From JAFGJQ01 sp964586145 (GTDB lineage Bacteria; Planctomycetota; Phycisphaerae; UBA1845), in the NCBI GenBank assembly GCA_964586145.1, contig CAZPHH010000027.1:1-52995 (forward strand): a stretch of DNA of 52,995 nt. The letters are read 5' to 3'. Positions 43,085 through 52,560 of the stretch are shown here, one piece after another. Under the pieces are notes generated by a model, which saw only the letters and a list, made by a program, of their open reading frames with translations, was not told the origin of the DNA and searched no databases. A program made the position numbers and the translations under genes. Each line of letters opens with the position of its first letter. Position 1 is the first letter of the stretch.

Positions 43085-43762
43085 CTACTCTTTCGGAATC
43101 TCGCAGGCGACACAGGGTTTCATGTAACACATCATGTCGTCGAAGGGTTCTTTCTCGATGCACGGCGGACTCAGGTTGGCGCAGCCGCCGCAGATGGCCT
43201 TGTCCGGCTCCATGTACGTGCAGCGCAACTGGCAAGCCGGGCAGACGTAGATGCAACCGCCGCACAGGCGGCATTGTTCCGATCGCAGGTCAAACGGCGT
43301 GCCGATGCTCCGCCCCTCGCCGCGCCCACGGAAGCCGATGGCCCCCGCCATCATCTGTTCCTTGCACATCCGCACGCACCGTCCGCACAGGATGCAGTCC
43401 TCCTGCTCCTGGCGGAACCGCTGCTGCCGTACGTTGTGGGCCGCCGCCAGGTCCTGAATCGTCCGGGACTGCGGGCACGAGGCCAGCAGCAGCTCCAGAA
43501 TCATCACGCGGGCGCGAACCACGCGCGAGGACGCCGTCCGAACCTCCAACCCCTCCTGCACCGGATACGTGCATGCCGTCACCAGTCGGGCCTTCGGCTC
43601 GCGCCCGATCTCGACCACGCACAGTCGGCACGCGCCATAGGGCTCGAGCCCGTCCATGTGACACAGCGTCGGGATCGGGAAGCCGAGGAAGCGGGCGGCT
43701 TCCAGCAGCGTGGAACCCTCGGGCATGGAAACGTGCAGACCGTTGATCTTCAGTTCTACCAT
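43085..43762 (-). CDS. HoxU/NuoG N-terminal-type Fe-S protein
   Basis: 225 residues from ATG 43762 with GGAGGAG upstream. The first 75 residues form a [2Fe-2S] ferredoxin fold with C34, C45, C48 and C64. The motifs CILCGRCVRMC, CRLCGGCIYVCPAC and CGGCANLSPPC then give several [4Fe-4S] sites. Length is that of HoxU or the N-terminal part of NuoG; the molybdopterin-like domain is absent. It probably carries electrons between the NuoF-GltD fusion and ferredoxin. Its first 7 nt overlap the end of the fusion gene, implying coupling. Confidence 0.9.
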   Translation of the reverse strand: MVELKINGLHVSMPEGSTLLEAARFLGFPIPTLCHMDGLEPYGACRLCVVEIGREPKARLVTACTYPVQEGLEVRTASSRVVRARVMILELLLASCPQSRTIQDLAAAHNVRQQRFRQEQEDCILCGRCVRMCKEQMMAGAIGFRGRGEGRSIGTPFDLRSEQCRLCGGCIYVCPACQLRCTYMEPDKAICGGCANLSPPCIEKEPFDDMMCYMKPCVACEIPKE

Positions 43763-46700
43763 GCTGCTCCTCCCGCCGCCGCCGCAGAGGGCAGTGCGTC
43801 TTCGCGGGGCTCCGTGAACTCCAGGTCGCACCGCAGGCACCGTCGCGCCTCGCAGGTGGCATCTTCGACGGAGAATGACAGCTCCACCTCCTCGAAGCTG
43901 CGCCGGCGCGAGTCGGCGGCGACCGTCGGCGCCGTCACGCGATCGCCCTCGACGGCCTCCTCCGCGTCGATCGGCGGCGGCACGTACACGCGCGGCAGGC
44001 GAGGCGTCACCGGCTGCCGGAGTTCCTCGCCGCGCACCCACCGCTCGATCATCACCGCCGCCTTCTTCCCGGCCGCGATCGCCTCCACCACCGTGTTGGG
44101 GCCGCTGACCACGTCCCCGCCGGCGAATACGCCGGCTCGACTGGTGGCCAGCGTCTTCTCGTCAACGCGGATGGTCCCCCAGTCCGTGACCTCGATGCCC
44201 ATCGACGCCATGTACTCGATATCCGGGATGTCCCCGATCGTCACGATCAAGGTGTCCAGCAGAACGACGTGCTCCGAACCCGGGATCGGGACCGGCTTGC
44301 GCCGGCCGCTGGAGTCGATCTCCCCGAGCCGGTTCCGGACACACTCGATTCCCGCCAGGCGGCCGTGATCCGTCAGAATGCGCACCGGCGTGGTCAGCGT
44401 TTCGAGCGTGACCCCTTCCTCCAGGACCGCTTCCACGTCGCGCTCCTGGGCCGGCATCTCCTGTCGGGTCCGCCGATAGAAGATGGTCACGCCCTGAACC
44501 TCGGGATGGCGAATGGCAACGCCGGCCGCGTCGACCGCGCTGTCGCCGCCCCCGATCACGCCGACCCGCCCGCGAGCCGACTGCCGGCCGCTCAGGTTAA
44601 ACGCTTTGAGAAACTGAATGGCTGGGAATACGCCTTCGACATCCTCGCCTTCCAGGTTCAGCTTGCGGCTTTTGTGTGCGCCCATCGCCAGGAAAACCGC
44701 CCGAAAGCCCTCTTGGAACAGCCCGTCGATCGTGATGTCTTTGCCCAGTGCGGCCCTGCACCGCAAGGTCACACGGTCGTCGATCACCGACTCGATCTCC
44801 TTCCGCAGGACGTCTCGGGGAAGTCGATACGAAGGAATGCCGCTGACCAGCATTCCCCCGGGGCGATCGTCCGCCTCGAACATGGTCACCCGGTAGCCGG
44901 ACAGCGAAAGATAGTGGGCGGCGGTGAGACCGGCCGGACCCGAGCCGACGATCGCGATCTTCGCCGCATCCTCACCGGCGCCGTTCTTCCTTTGCGGCCG
45001 GTACGCGGAGGGGTCAATCCGGTCGGTGATGAACCGCTTCAGCGCCCGAATGGCGATCGGCTTCTTGCCGGCCTCCCCGCTTCGGCAGTGCGTCTCACAC
45101 GGGTGGCTGCAGACCCGGGCGCAGACCGAAGGGAACGGGTTGGCCTCGCGAATCACCCGGTACGCGTCCTCGTATTCGCCTCGCGCGATGTGGGCCACGT
45201 AGCGCCAGGCTTCCGTCCCCAGCGGGCAGGCGGTCTGGCACGGCGCGCCCACCAGTTCCTTGCACACCATCGCGCGGCATCGGTGGTCCCGGATGTGTTC
45301 CTCGTACTCCTCGCGGAAGTACCGCAGCGTGCTCAGAACGGGGTTCGGAGCGGACTGTCCCAGACCGCACATCGACGTGTCTTTGACGACCTGCGCCAAC
45401 TCTTCCAACAGGCCGAGCTGGGCCATGGCGCCCCGGCCGCTGGAGATGTCGTCCAGGATTTCGTACATCCGCTGCGTGCCCTTTCGGCACGTGAAGCACT
45501 TGCCGCAGGATTCGTCCTTCAGGAACCGCATGAAGTACCTGGCGACGTCCACCATGCAGGTGCTTTCGTCCATGACGATCATGCCGCCGGAGCCCATGAT
45601 CGAGCCCGCTTGCGCCAGACTGTCATAGTCGATGGGCAGGCTGAACATGCGGGCCGGTATGCACCCGCCGGAGGGGCCGCCGGTCTGAACGGCCTTGATC
45701 CGGCCGCGGTCGCGCGGGCCGCCCCCGATGTCGTAGGCAATCTTCTCGATCGTGACGCCCATCGGCACCTCGACCAGGCCGGTGTGTCGTATCTTGCCCA
45801 CCAGGCTGAAGATTTTGGTCCCTCCGCTCTGGGCCGTGCCGGTCTGGGCAAACCGCTCGGCGCCCTCGGTGATAATGACCGGGACGTTGGCCCAGGTTTC
45901 CACGTTGTTGATGACCGTGGGCCGGCCGTCGATCCCCTTCTGCATGGGGAACGGCGGGCGCTGCCGCGGCTCGCCCATGCGACCTTCGATCGATCGCATG
46001 AGGGCCGTTTCCTCCCCGCACACAAAGGCGCCCGCGCCTCGCACAAGCCGCATGTCGAAGCGAAACGACGTGCCGAGAACGCTCTCCCCGAGCAGGCCGA
46101 GGTCGGCGCATTGCCGCAACGCGATGACCAGGTGCTTGATGGCCAGCGGGTACTCGTTGCGCACGTAGAGGACGCCCTCGGTGGCGCCGGTTGCACACGC
46201 GCCGATGAGCATGCCCTCGATGATGCTGTGCGGATTGCCCTCCAGGACGCTCCGGTCCATGTACGCGCCGGGATCCCCTTCATCCGCGTTGCACACCACG
46301 ATCTTGCCGCGCCCGTCAGCCTGCCGAGCCAGCATCTCCCACTTCGCCCCCGTGGGAAAACCGGCGCCGCCCCGGCCCCGCAGGCCGGAAGCCTTGATCT
46401 GCGCGATCACCCAACTCGGCTCCCCCCGCTCGAGGACCTGCACGAGCGCCGCGTAACCGCCGTTCTCGATGTAGTTGCTGATGCGGATCGGATCGACCTT
46501 CTCGTTTCGAGACAGCAGCGTCCGGACCTGACCGCGGAAGAACGGCACGTCCTGCTGCCTCTCGATCGGGGCGCCGGTTTGCGGATCGACGAACAGCAGG
46601 TCCTCCAGCACCGCATCGTCGGCGACCGCCTCCACGATGCGGGGGATCGCATCGACCGGGACGCGCGGATAGAACGTGCCGCGCGGCTCGACCAGGATGG

Positions 46701-46929
46701 AGGGTTCCGCCTCACAGAAGCCGTGGCAGCCCGTGATGCGCAGGCGTATCCGCTCGGCGAGCCCCCGGCTCAGCAACTCTCGCTTCGTCGCCCGGATCAG
46801 GTCGTTGGCGCCGCTGGCCTGGCCGCACGTGCCCGCGGGAATGACGATCGACGAGATGCTCGGATCCCGATCCGTGAACAGCCGTGCCTGCAGGGCCTGG
46901 AAGTCCTCGATGGATTTCAGTCTTTGCAT
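43756..46929 (-). CDS. NuoF-GltD fusion: NADH dehydrogenase flavoprotein joined to an NAD(P)H oxidoreductase
   Basis: 1057 residues from ATG 46929. Residues 1-110 form a thioredoxin-like [2Fe-2S] domain with C35, C68 and C72 visible (only three cysteines; one ligand appears missing or different). Residues 140-550 form a NuoF/HydB core: SGLRGRGGAGFPTGAKWE for FMN and NADH, CNADEGDPGAYMDR, and the CGKCFTCRKG plus C-terminal Cys of the [4Fe-4S] site. Residues 565-680 form the GltD-type 4Fe-4S domain. Residues 690-1010 form an FAD/NAD(P)H oxidoreductase (IAIVGSGPAGLTAAHY, VGVIGGGDSAVDAAG). The layout fits flavin-based electron bifurcation between NADH, NADPH and ferredoxin, but that is inferred. 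Confidence 0.93.
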   Translation of the reverse strand: MQRLKSIEDFQALQARLFTDRDPSISSIVIPAGTCGQASGANDLIRATKRELLSRGLAERIRLRITGCHGFCEAEPSILVEPRGTFYPRVPVDAIPRIVEAVADDAVLEDLLFVDPQTGAPIERQQDVPFFRGQVRTLLSRNEKVDPIRISNYIENGGYAALVQVLERGEPSWVIAQIKASGLRGRGGAGFPTGAKWEMLARQADGRGKIVVCNADEGDPGAYMDRSVLEGNPHSIIEGMLIGACATGATEGVLYVRNEYPLAIKHLVIALRQCADLGLLGESVLGTSFRFDMRLVRGAGAFVCGEETALMRSIEGRMGEPRQRPPFPMQKGIDGRPTVINNVETWANVPVIITEGAERFAQTGTAQSGGTKIFSLVGKIRHTGLVEVPMGVTIEKIAYDIGGGPRDRGRIKAVQTGGPSGGCIPARMFSLPIDYDSLAQAGSIMGSGGMIVMDESTCMVDVARYFMRFLKDESCGKCFTCRKGTQRMYEILDDISSGRGAMAQLGLLEELAQVVKDTSMCGLGQSAPNPVLSTLRYFREEYEEHIRDHRCRAMVCKELVGAPCQTACPLGTEAWRYVAHIARGEYEDAYRVIREANPFPSVCARVCSHPCETHCRSGEAGKKPIAIRALKRFITDRIDPSAYRPQRKNGAGEDAAKIAIVGSGPAGLTAAHYLSLSGYRVTMFEADDRPGGMLVSGIPSYRLPRDVLRKEIESVIDDRVTLRCRAALGKDITIDGLFQEGFRAVFLAMGAHKSRKLNLEGEDVEGVFPAIQFLKAFNLSGRQSARGRVGVIGGGDSAVDAAGVAIRHPEVQGVTIFYRRTRQEMPAQERDVEAVLEEGVTLETLTTPVRILTDHGRLAGIECVRNRLGEIDSSGRRKPVPIPGSEHVVLLDTLIVTIGDIPDIEYMASMGIEVTDWGTIRVDEKTLATSRAGVFAGGDVVSGPNTVVEAIAAGKKAAVMIERWVRGEELRQPVTPRLPRVYVPPPIDAEEAVEGDRVTAPTVAADSRRRSFEEVELSFSVEDATCEARRCLRCDLEFTEPREDALPSAAAAGGAAW

Positions 46930-46994
46930 GAGTGTATTCCGCCGCTGAGACTCGCGGGCCGACTTCCCTGGAGGGCATACGCCCGTCCGCGTGC

Positions 46995-47843
46995 TCAGAA
47001 TCCGCTGCCATTCAGGTCCAGCATGTGCCCCTTGCAGCCGCGACGCGAGCACACCTGCACGATGCCGCCGGCCCGCACGATCATGGCGACCATCGGCGCG
47101 CCGCACTCCGGACACCCCGTGGCGCTCTTGAGGTCTGCGTGACAATGGGGGCAGAAGAAGTCCACCACGGCGTCCATGGGGATATCGTACTCGCACTCCA
47201 GCGTGTAGCTGCCGTAGAGCGAGGACAGCCGCAGCCAACCGTGGTGCCGTTTGAAGGACACCGTGACCCGAATGGAAGGACTTCCGTCGATCAGGTGCGC
47301 CGCATCCATCAGCGAGTGATTGCAGCGCGAACAACTGACCGTCACCGGGAAAATCCTACGATCCGTCTTCACGTCCACCCGGTCCAACCCCGCCCGCGTT
47401 CGCTCGAGTATGTCCTTCACCTTGCCCGTGGAGACGGCCGAGAAGTAGTGGCCGTCCATCACCACGATCGGCCCCAGGGCACACGCCCCAAGGCAGTTGA
47501 CGGTCTCGAGCGTGAACTCCCGATCCGCCGTCGTTTCCCCCGGGTGAATCCCCAGCCGACGCTCGACCTCCCGGGCGACCATCGGCGCCCGCCGCACGTG
47601 GCAAGCCGTGCCGACGCACACCGAACACAGGTGCCTGCCGCGAGGCTTCAGGCTGAACGACTTGTAGAACGTCGCCACACCATACACGTCTGTCAGGGAC
47701 CGGCCCGTTTTTTCCGCCACCGCGAGCAAGGCATCCGCCGGCAAGTAGCTGTACCGGGCCTGCACGTCTTCCAGGATGGAAATCAACCCGCCTCGTTCAC
47801 CGACGTGTCGGTCGACGAACCCCTGCACCTCGTCCGCTCTCAT
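46995..47843 (-). CDS. NuoE-like [2Fe-2S] thioredoxin-fold protein with Zn-ribbon extension
   Basis: 282 residues from ATG 47843. Residues 1-150 are NuoE/HoxE-like: a helical start (SILEDVQARYSYLP) and the cluster motifs CVGTACHVRRAP and CLGACALGP with the four ligand cysteines. After residue 155 the usual protein ends, but here about 125 more residues follow with CSRCNHSL and the zinc-ribbon-like CPHCHADL, CPECGAPM and CSRRGCKG. NuoE accompanies NuoF in complex I and in HydABC-type complexes. The extension is unusual. It is the first gene of the operon, with an extended -10 promoter 103 nt upstream. Confidence 0.88.
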   Translation of the reverse strand: MRADEVQGFVDRHVGERGGLISILEDVQARYSYLPADALLAVAEKTGRSLTDVYGVATFYKSFSLKPRGRHLCSVCVGTACHVRRAPMVAREVERRLGIHPGETTADREFTLETVNCLGACALGPIVVMDGHYFSAVSTGKVKDILERTRAGLDRVDVKTDRRIFPVTVSCSRCNHSLMDAAHLIDGSPSIRVTVSFKRHHGWLRLSSLYGSYTLECEYDIPMDAVVDFFCPHCHADLKSATGCPECGAPMVAMIVRAGGIVQVCSRRGCKGHMLDLNGSGF

Positions 47844-48449
47844 GCGACGCCCCCGCACCAACAATGTCTGCGTACCTGCGCTGCGCTCTTGGAAGTGAAA
47901 GGCTGGCGAGCTTGGCTGACGATTCTGTCCCAGCTCACGAAGGCGATTATATCATGCCGCATACCCGGTTGGGTAGGCCGAAGCTTCCCGGTGCGGGCAA
48001 CCCCTCCAAGATGCGTCCGACCCGACCCCGCTGCGTCTCCATCGGGTTGACGCCCGTGAGGCCAGGTCGGGTCAGGGACGCAGACGCCTGGCGCTGCGTT
48101 GTGCCTCAACCGACGCGCCACGCATCAGAAACAAGCACGCCGGACGGACGCCTCGCCCACAGCAGTCGGCGCGTTCGGTACCGCAGCGGAGTCCCCGCGG
48201 ATCGCGTCCCATCCGCTGGGGGATCGGGAAGACCCCCGCGCCCGGACCCAGTCCGTGCCGGATGCTCAATCTGCTACCGCGAAGCCGATGCCAACCGACA
48301 AGACGGATTGTCGTAATCTATTGTGAAAAAACAGGTTGCTGCGCTTGCCATTGGTGCTTGCCGGCGGCGTCGACCATGCAGGGGGCAAACCCACGCAAAG
48401 GTTCCCGTACGTCCCCTTCCACGATTCTCATTGGCCGGGCATCACGGAT
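47844..48449. other. 606-nt intergenic region with overlapping inverted repeats
   Basis: No gene is seen between the NuoE-like gene and the sensor kinase. Two repeat pairs are interleaved: GACCCGACC (48019-48027) with GGTCGGGTC (48065-48073), and CTGCGTC (48031-48037) with GACGCAG (48077-48083). The order A-B-A'-B' is that of a pseudoknot. An extended -10 promoter lies at 47946-47954. Confidence 0.5.
47946..47954 (-). promoter_or_regulatory. extended -10 promoter for the NuoE-NuoF/GltD operon
   Basis: Minus-strand TGATATAAT (complement of 47946-47954): a perfect TATAAT with the TG of an extended -10, about 103 nt before the NuoE-like start. No good -35 is found, which an extended -10 does not need. 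Confidence 0.6.
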
Positions 48450-51400
48450 TCACTCTTTTCCCAGCGCCTCCCGCAGCTTTGCCGCCAGTTCCGTCTTCGA
48501 GAACGGCTTCTGAATGAAATGCACGCCCTCGTCCAGCACGCCGTGATGCGCGATGACGTCGGCCGTGTAGCCCGACATGAACAGGCGAGCCATGTCGGGG
48601 TGAATGGAGAGCAGGTTCCTGGCCAGCTCGCGGCCGTTCATCTCGGGCATCACCACGTCGGTCATCAGCACATCGATCGGGCCGAGATGCTCCCGGGCCA
48701 GGCGGATGGCCTCGCCCGGGGTGCCGGCCGTCAGCACGGCGTACCCCAGCTTCCTCAGTACCATCGTGGTCATTTTGAGAATCGCCGGTTCATCTTCCAC
48801 CAGCAAAACGGTTTCGCTGCCGCGCTCTGCCGCCCGGGCGGGGGCGTGCTCGAGCGGGACCGTCCTTCCGGCCACGTACCGCGGCAGGCAGATCTGAACC
48901 GTCGTTCCCAGGCCCGGCTCGCTGTAGATGCTGACAAACCCCTGGTTCTGCCTGACCGCGCCATAGACGGTGGCCAGGCCCAGACCGGTGCCCCTGCCTA
49001 CTTCCTTGGTCGTGAAGAAGGGCTCGAAGACGTGGGAGAGCGTCTCGGCGTCCATGCCGCAGCCGTTGTCGCTCACGACCAGCCGCACGTAATCGCCGGG
49101 GGTGATGTCCACGTGTTGGGCGCAGAACTCCTCGTCGAAGAGAGCGTTGGCCGTTTCGATGGTGATCGTGCCCACCCCTTCGATGGCGTCCCGGGCGTTC
49201 ACGCACAGGTTGGCCAGAATCTGGTCGAGCTGGGCGGCGTCCATCCGCACCGGCCACACGTCCTGCCCGGGTCTCCAGACCACATCGATATCCTCCCCGA
49301 TGAGCGGCCGGAGCATCTTCAGCACGCCCGACACCGTCTCGTTGAGGTCAAGCACTCGGGGGGCCACAGTCTGCTTGCGGGCGAAGGCCAGAAGCTGGCG
49401 CGTGAGGTCCGCCGAGCGCTGGGCGGCCCGTTGGATCTCCTCCAGGCTTGCGCGAAGGGCCTCGTCCGGCCCGATCCGGTCCAGGGCCATTTCCGTGTGG
49501 CCCAGAATGACCCCGAGCATGTTGTTGAAGTCGTGGGCTACACCGCCGGCCAGCCGGCCGACGGATTCGATCTTCTGGGCCTGGACGAGCTGGGCCTGGA
49601 GTTTCTCCCGCTCTTCCTCCGCTCGCCGGCGCTCGGTGATGTCGGTATGGACGCCGATGAGCCCGCTGATCCGCCCGTCGTCGTCCTTGATGCTGTCGGC
49701 TCGCAGCAGAATCAGAAGGTGTCGGCCGTCCTTCGCAACCATCTCGACCTCACCCTGAAAAGACCCACCCGACGTGATCGTCCGGAAGACGGTCTCCACG
49801 TCCTCATCATTCACGTACAACACGTCCGGCCGATCATGCGCCAGCTCTTCCAGCGAGTAGCCGAACAGGCGCGTAAACGCTTCATTCTGATAGAAGTGGC
49901 GCTCATCGGCCGTCGCAATCCCGATCGCGTCACCGGCGGCATCCACCGCCGCCTTGATCTGACGCAACTCCTCACGCCGCCGGTATTCCCCGGTGACGTC
50001 GCGGAAGACGAGCACCGCGCCGATGACGGCGTCTGACGCGTCGCGGATGGGGGCGCAACTGTCGGCAATCTGGTATTCCGTCCCGTCCCTGGCCAGGAGT
50101 ACGGTGGCGTTGGCCAGGTCCGTGCTTTCCCCTTCGCGCAGCGCACGCGACATCGGGTTTTCGGCCGTCTCTCGCGTCCGGGCGTTGACAATGCGAAAGA
50201 CCTCTTCCAAGGGCCGGCCCGCCGCCTCGGCGGTCGCCCAGCCGGTCAGCAGCTCAGCCGCGCGGTTGAGGCTCGTCACCCGCCCGTCCCGGCCGCAGGC
50301 GATCACCCCGTCGCCGATGGATCGCAGCGTGGCCGAGAGATGCACCTCGCTGGCGCGCAGGGCAGATGTGCGCTCCCGCACCAGCATCTCGAGCGCTTGT
50401 CGCCGACGCAGCACCAGGGAGAGCACGATGGCCACGGTCGTGGTGAGCACCAGCCCGACCAGCGCCGCGGGCACGCCCGCCCGTGCCGGATGCATGCGCA
50501 GGAATTCCGGCCCCGCATGGGCAGCCACGATGAAAGTCTTGCCATACGCGAAGATGGGCCGCCACGCCGTCAGCTTCCCGGGTGGCGGATCCTCCGTCGT
50601 CCACGAGGAGACCAGGGATTCGAGCGGCCGGCCGTTGCGGGCGAGAAGCAACTCCTCTGCCACCACGGCGTCGGGCTCCGACGCGGCCAGCGCGTCGCCC
50701 AAACCCAGCACGGCCACGGCCAAGCCCCGCGGAACCTTCCGTTGCTCGTCAACAAACACCGGCCGGAAGACCAGAATCGCCTTTTGGCTGCCGGTACTCT
50801 GCACCAGCGTCACCGGCTCGGTGGCGGTAATCAGGCCGGTGCGCAGGGCCTCCTCAATCGCCGCGCGGCGGACCGGCTCCGAGCCGAGATCGAAGCCAAG
50901 CAGCTTTCGATTGCCTTCCTCCGGCATGACCCGTGATACCGGGTAATACATCTCCCGGCCCGTGGCGGGAATGCGGTTGCCGGCGGCGTCGTTCTGCCAG
51001 ATCTCAAAACCATCCATGCCTTCCGTCCGGGTCGCCTGCTCGAACCGCTCCTTCTCCGACGCGGGCACGACCCGGACCCACTCCCAGGCCTGTACGGTCC
51101 GGTTCCTGGCCAGATACTCGGTGAAGTTCCGGAATTCCTCTTCCGTCACGTGTTCGCTGCCTTCGTAGAACCGCGCCAGCGCTTCGAGCTCCACATCCTG
51201 AAGGTCGCAGAGAATCTCCGCCAGCGCCGCGGTCCGGCTCTCTGCCAGGTGATGGAACGAGCGAGCCTGATTCCGGATCGACTGGTCCTGGGCCAACCAG
51301 GCGGCGAACAGGGTCAGGACGAGGCCGACCACGACCGTCAGGACGGGCTCCAGGTGCCTGAACCAGCCCGGCAACGGCCCTTCGGCACGGGCGCGCCGGA

Positions 51401-52049
51401 CCAGCAGCGATGAGCCGACCAGAACGATCGCGATAAGCGCCAGCACCAGCCCAACGGGCAACGCAGTCCGGACGGCCACGTCCCAGTTCCACTCGCGAGC
51501 GTCGATCTCCACGCTCAGTACCGCCAGCAACTTACCGGTTCGGGGGTCGGTCAGCGGGACCAGCCCCGAGACCCATGTCCCCCAACGGTCGGACACCGGC
51601 CCTTTGACCGCCGCCACACGGGTATCGAACACGCGGCGATAGCCTTGCGGCGCCTCTTCGTAGATCTGTCCGGCAGGGGACTCGCCCTCCGAGCCGACCG
51701 GTTCACTGTTCACAAAGAAAAACACCACCCCGTCCGCCTTGCGGCCCATCAGGCAGACGAAGCGGCACTGCGGATTGGCCGCACGGACCGCGCCGAGCTG
51801 CTCCTTCAGCCGCAGGTATTCGGGGGATTCCAGGTCGGCCTCCGTGCCGGTGAGGGTACGGACCCGGTCCGGGTTCACGGCTCCCGCCACCAGGCGCGCC
51901 TGCCTGAGCAGGTCCTCACGCAGGTCGTAGTCGGCCCGGCCGGCCAGCCACCCGGTGCAGAGCACGCCGGCGATGAGGATCGCCGTTACCAGGACCGGCC
52001 GCCAACAGCGGCGCCAAGCGGGTCCTTCCACGGACTGCGTGGGGATCAT
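48450..52049 (-). CDS. hybrid sensor histidine kinase with CHASE, two PAS and receiver domains
   Basis: 1199 residues from ATG 52049 with GGAGG upstream. Order: TM1 17-37; extracytoplasmic sensor about 38-190; TM2 about 195-217; TM3 about 236-255; CHASE domain about 262-440 (SRTAALAEILCDLQD); TM4 about 528-548; PAS1 about 568-690; PAS2 about 697-810; HisKA with phosphoacceptor His839 in GGVAHDFNNML; ATPase with N951, DNGCGMD (994-1000) and GTGLGL (1020-1025); receiver domain 1078-1199 with phospho-acceptor Asp1131 in MTDVVMPEMNG. It is a full hybrid kinase, so a separate Hpt or response regulator would be needed; none is adjacent. The signal is unknown; CHASE domains bind small ligands outside the cell. 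Confidence 0.95.
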   Translation of the reverse strand: MIPTQSVEGPAWRRCWRPVLVTAILIAGVLCTGWLAGRADYDLREDLLRQARLVAGAVNPDRVRTLTGTEADLESPEYLRLKEQLGAVRAANPQCRFVCLMGRKADGVVFFFVNSEPVGSEGESPAGQIYEEAPQGYRRVFDTRVAAVKGPVSDRWGTWVSGLVPLTDPRTGKLLAVLSVEIDAREWNWDVAVRTALPVGLVLALIAIVLVGSSLLVRRARAEGPLPGWFRHLEPVLTVVVGLVLTLFAAWLAQDQSIRNQARSFHHLAESRTAALAEILCDLQDVELEALARFYEGSEHVTEEEFRNFTEYLARNRTVQAWEWVRVVPASEKERFEQATRTEGMDGFEIWQNDAAGNRIPATGREMYYPVSRVMPEEGNRKLLGFDLGSEPVRRAAIEEALRTGLITATEPVTLVQSTGSQKAILVFRPVFVDEQRKVPRGLAVAVLGLGDALAASEPDAVVAEELLLARNGRPLESLVSSWTTEDPPPGKLTAWRPIFAYGKTFIVAAHAGPEFLRMHPARAGVPAALVGLVLTTTVAIVLSLVLRRRQALEMLVRERTSALRASEVHLSATLRSIGDGVIACGRDGRVTSLNRAAELLTGWATAEAAGRPLEEVFRIVNARTRETAENPMSRALREGESTDLANATVLLARDGTEYQIADSCAPIRDASDAVIGAVLVFRDVTGEYRRREELRQIKAAVDAAGDAIGIATADERHFYQNEAFTRLFGYSLEELAHDRPDVLYVNDEDVETVFRTITSGGSFQGEVEMVAKDGRHLLILLRADSIKDDDGRISGLIGVHTDITERRRAEEEREKLQAQLVQAQKIESVGRLAGGVAHDFNNMLGVILGHTEMALDRIGPDEALRASLEEIQRAAQRSADLTRQLLAFARKQTVAPRVLDLNETVSGVLKMLRPLIGEDIDVVWRPGQDVWPVRMDAAQLDQILANLCVNARDAIEGVGTITIETANALFDEEFCAQHVDITPGDYVRLVVSDNGCGMDAETLSHVFEPFFTTKEVGRGTGLGLATVYGAVRQNQGFVSIYSEPGLGTTVQICLPRYVAGRTVPLEHAPARAAERGSETVLLVEDEPAILKMTTMVLRKLGYAVLTAGTPGEAIRLAREHLGPIDVLMTDVVMPEMNGRELARNLLSIHPDMARLFMSGYTADVIAHHGVLDEGVHFIQKPFSKTELAAKLREALGKE

Positions 52050-52414
52050 TCGGGCATTCCCTCCGTTGGATACATCGCCACGGCGCAAGCGTCTCCGATC
52101 CGCGCCTCGTTCGCGACGTGGATTTTACCGGCAACATCCGCAGCAGAGGATCGAGCGATCCACGCCGTTGCGGAGCGAAGTGCAGTCCTGGTGATCTGCA
52201 GTGGGCTCATGGGCGTTTGGCCAAACCGTCTGTCCACTCGGTCCCGAATCAAGCGAAAGGGCAAGGGTCCGCGTAACGGGAGGGGTCTCATGACCACGGT
52301 GTACTGTGGTCTGCGGCAGAAATCGACGGCCACGACGGAAGGAGACCCTTCCGGCGAGGCAGTCTACTCGATCCAAACGCCATCGTCTGCCCCGGCCGCC
52401 CGCCGCCCGGAGTT

Positions 52415-52560
52415 CCCCCGGCCGTCCGGCACCCGGAGTCCCCGACCATCCGGGCCCGCGCCCGGATTCTCCCCGACCATCCCGGCTGGCACCGGGAGAT
52501 TCCCGACCATCCGGGCCAGCACGGGGAACGCCCGCGACCATCCGGGCCTCCTGGCCGGCC
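52415..52560 (+). repeat. tandem repeat array, about 31-bp period
   Basis: Five degenerate units. The conserved core CGACCATCC begins at 52443 and 52474, its shorter forms at 52504 and 52535, and a weaker first unit begins near 52415. Spacings are 31, 30 and 31 nt, about three helical turns. Units are followed by CCGGGCC or a variant and a GC-rich linker. No unique spacers separate units, so it is not CRISPR. Confidence 0.7.

Noticed and set aside
44269..47142. 957-codon plus-strand open frame over the NuoF-GltD gene
   Set aside because: Antisense to clear Fe-S and flavin motifs on the minus strand; no ribosome-binding site or known family.
52415..52560. Possible CRISPR array
   Set aside because: Units are directly adjacent with no unique spacers, units are degenerate, and no cas genes are present.
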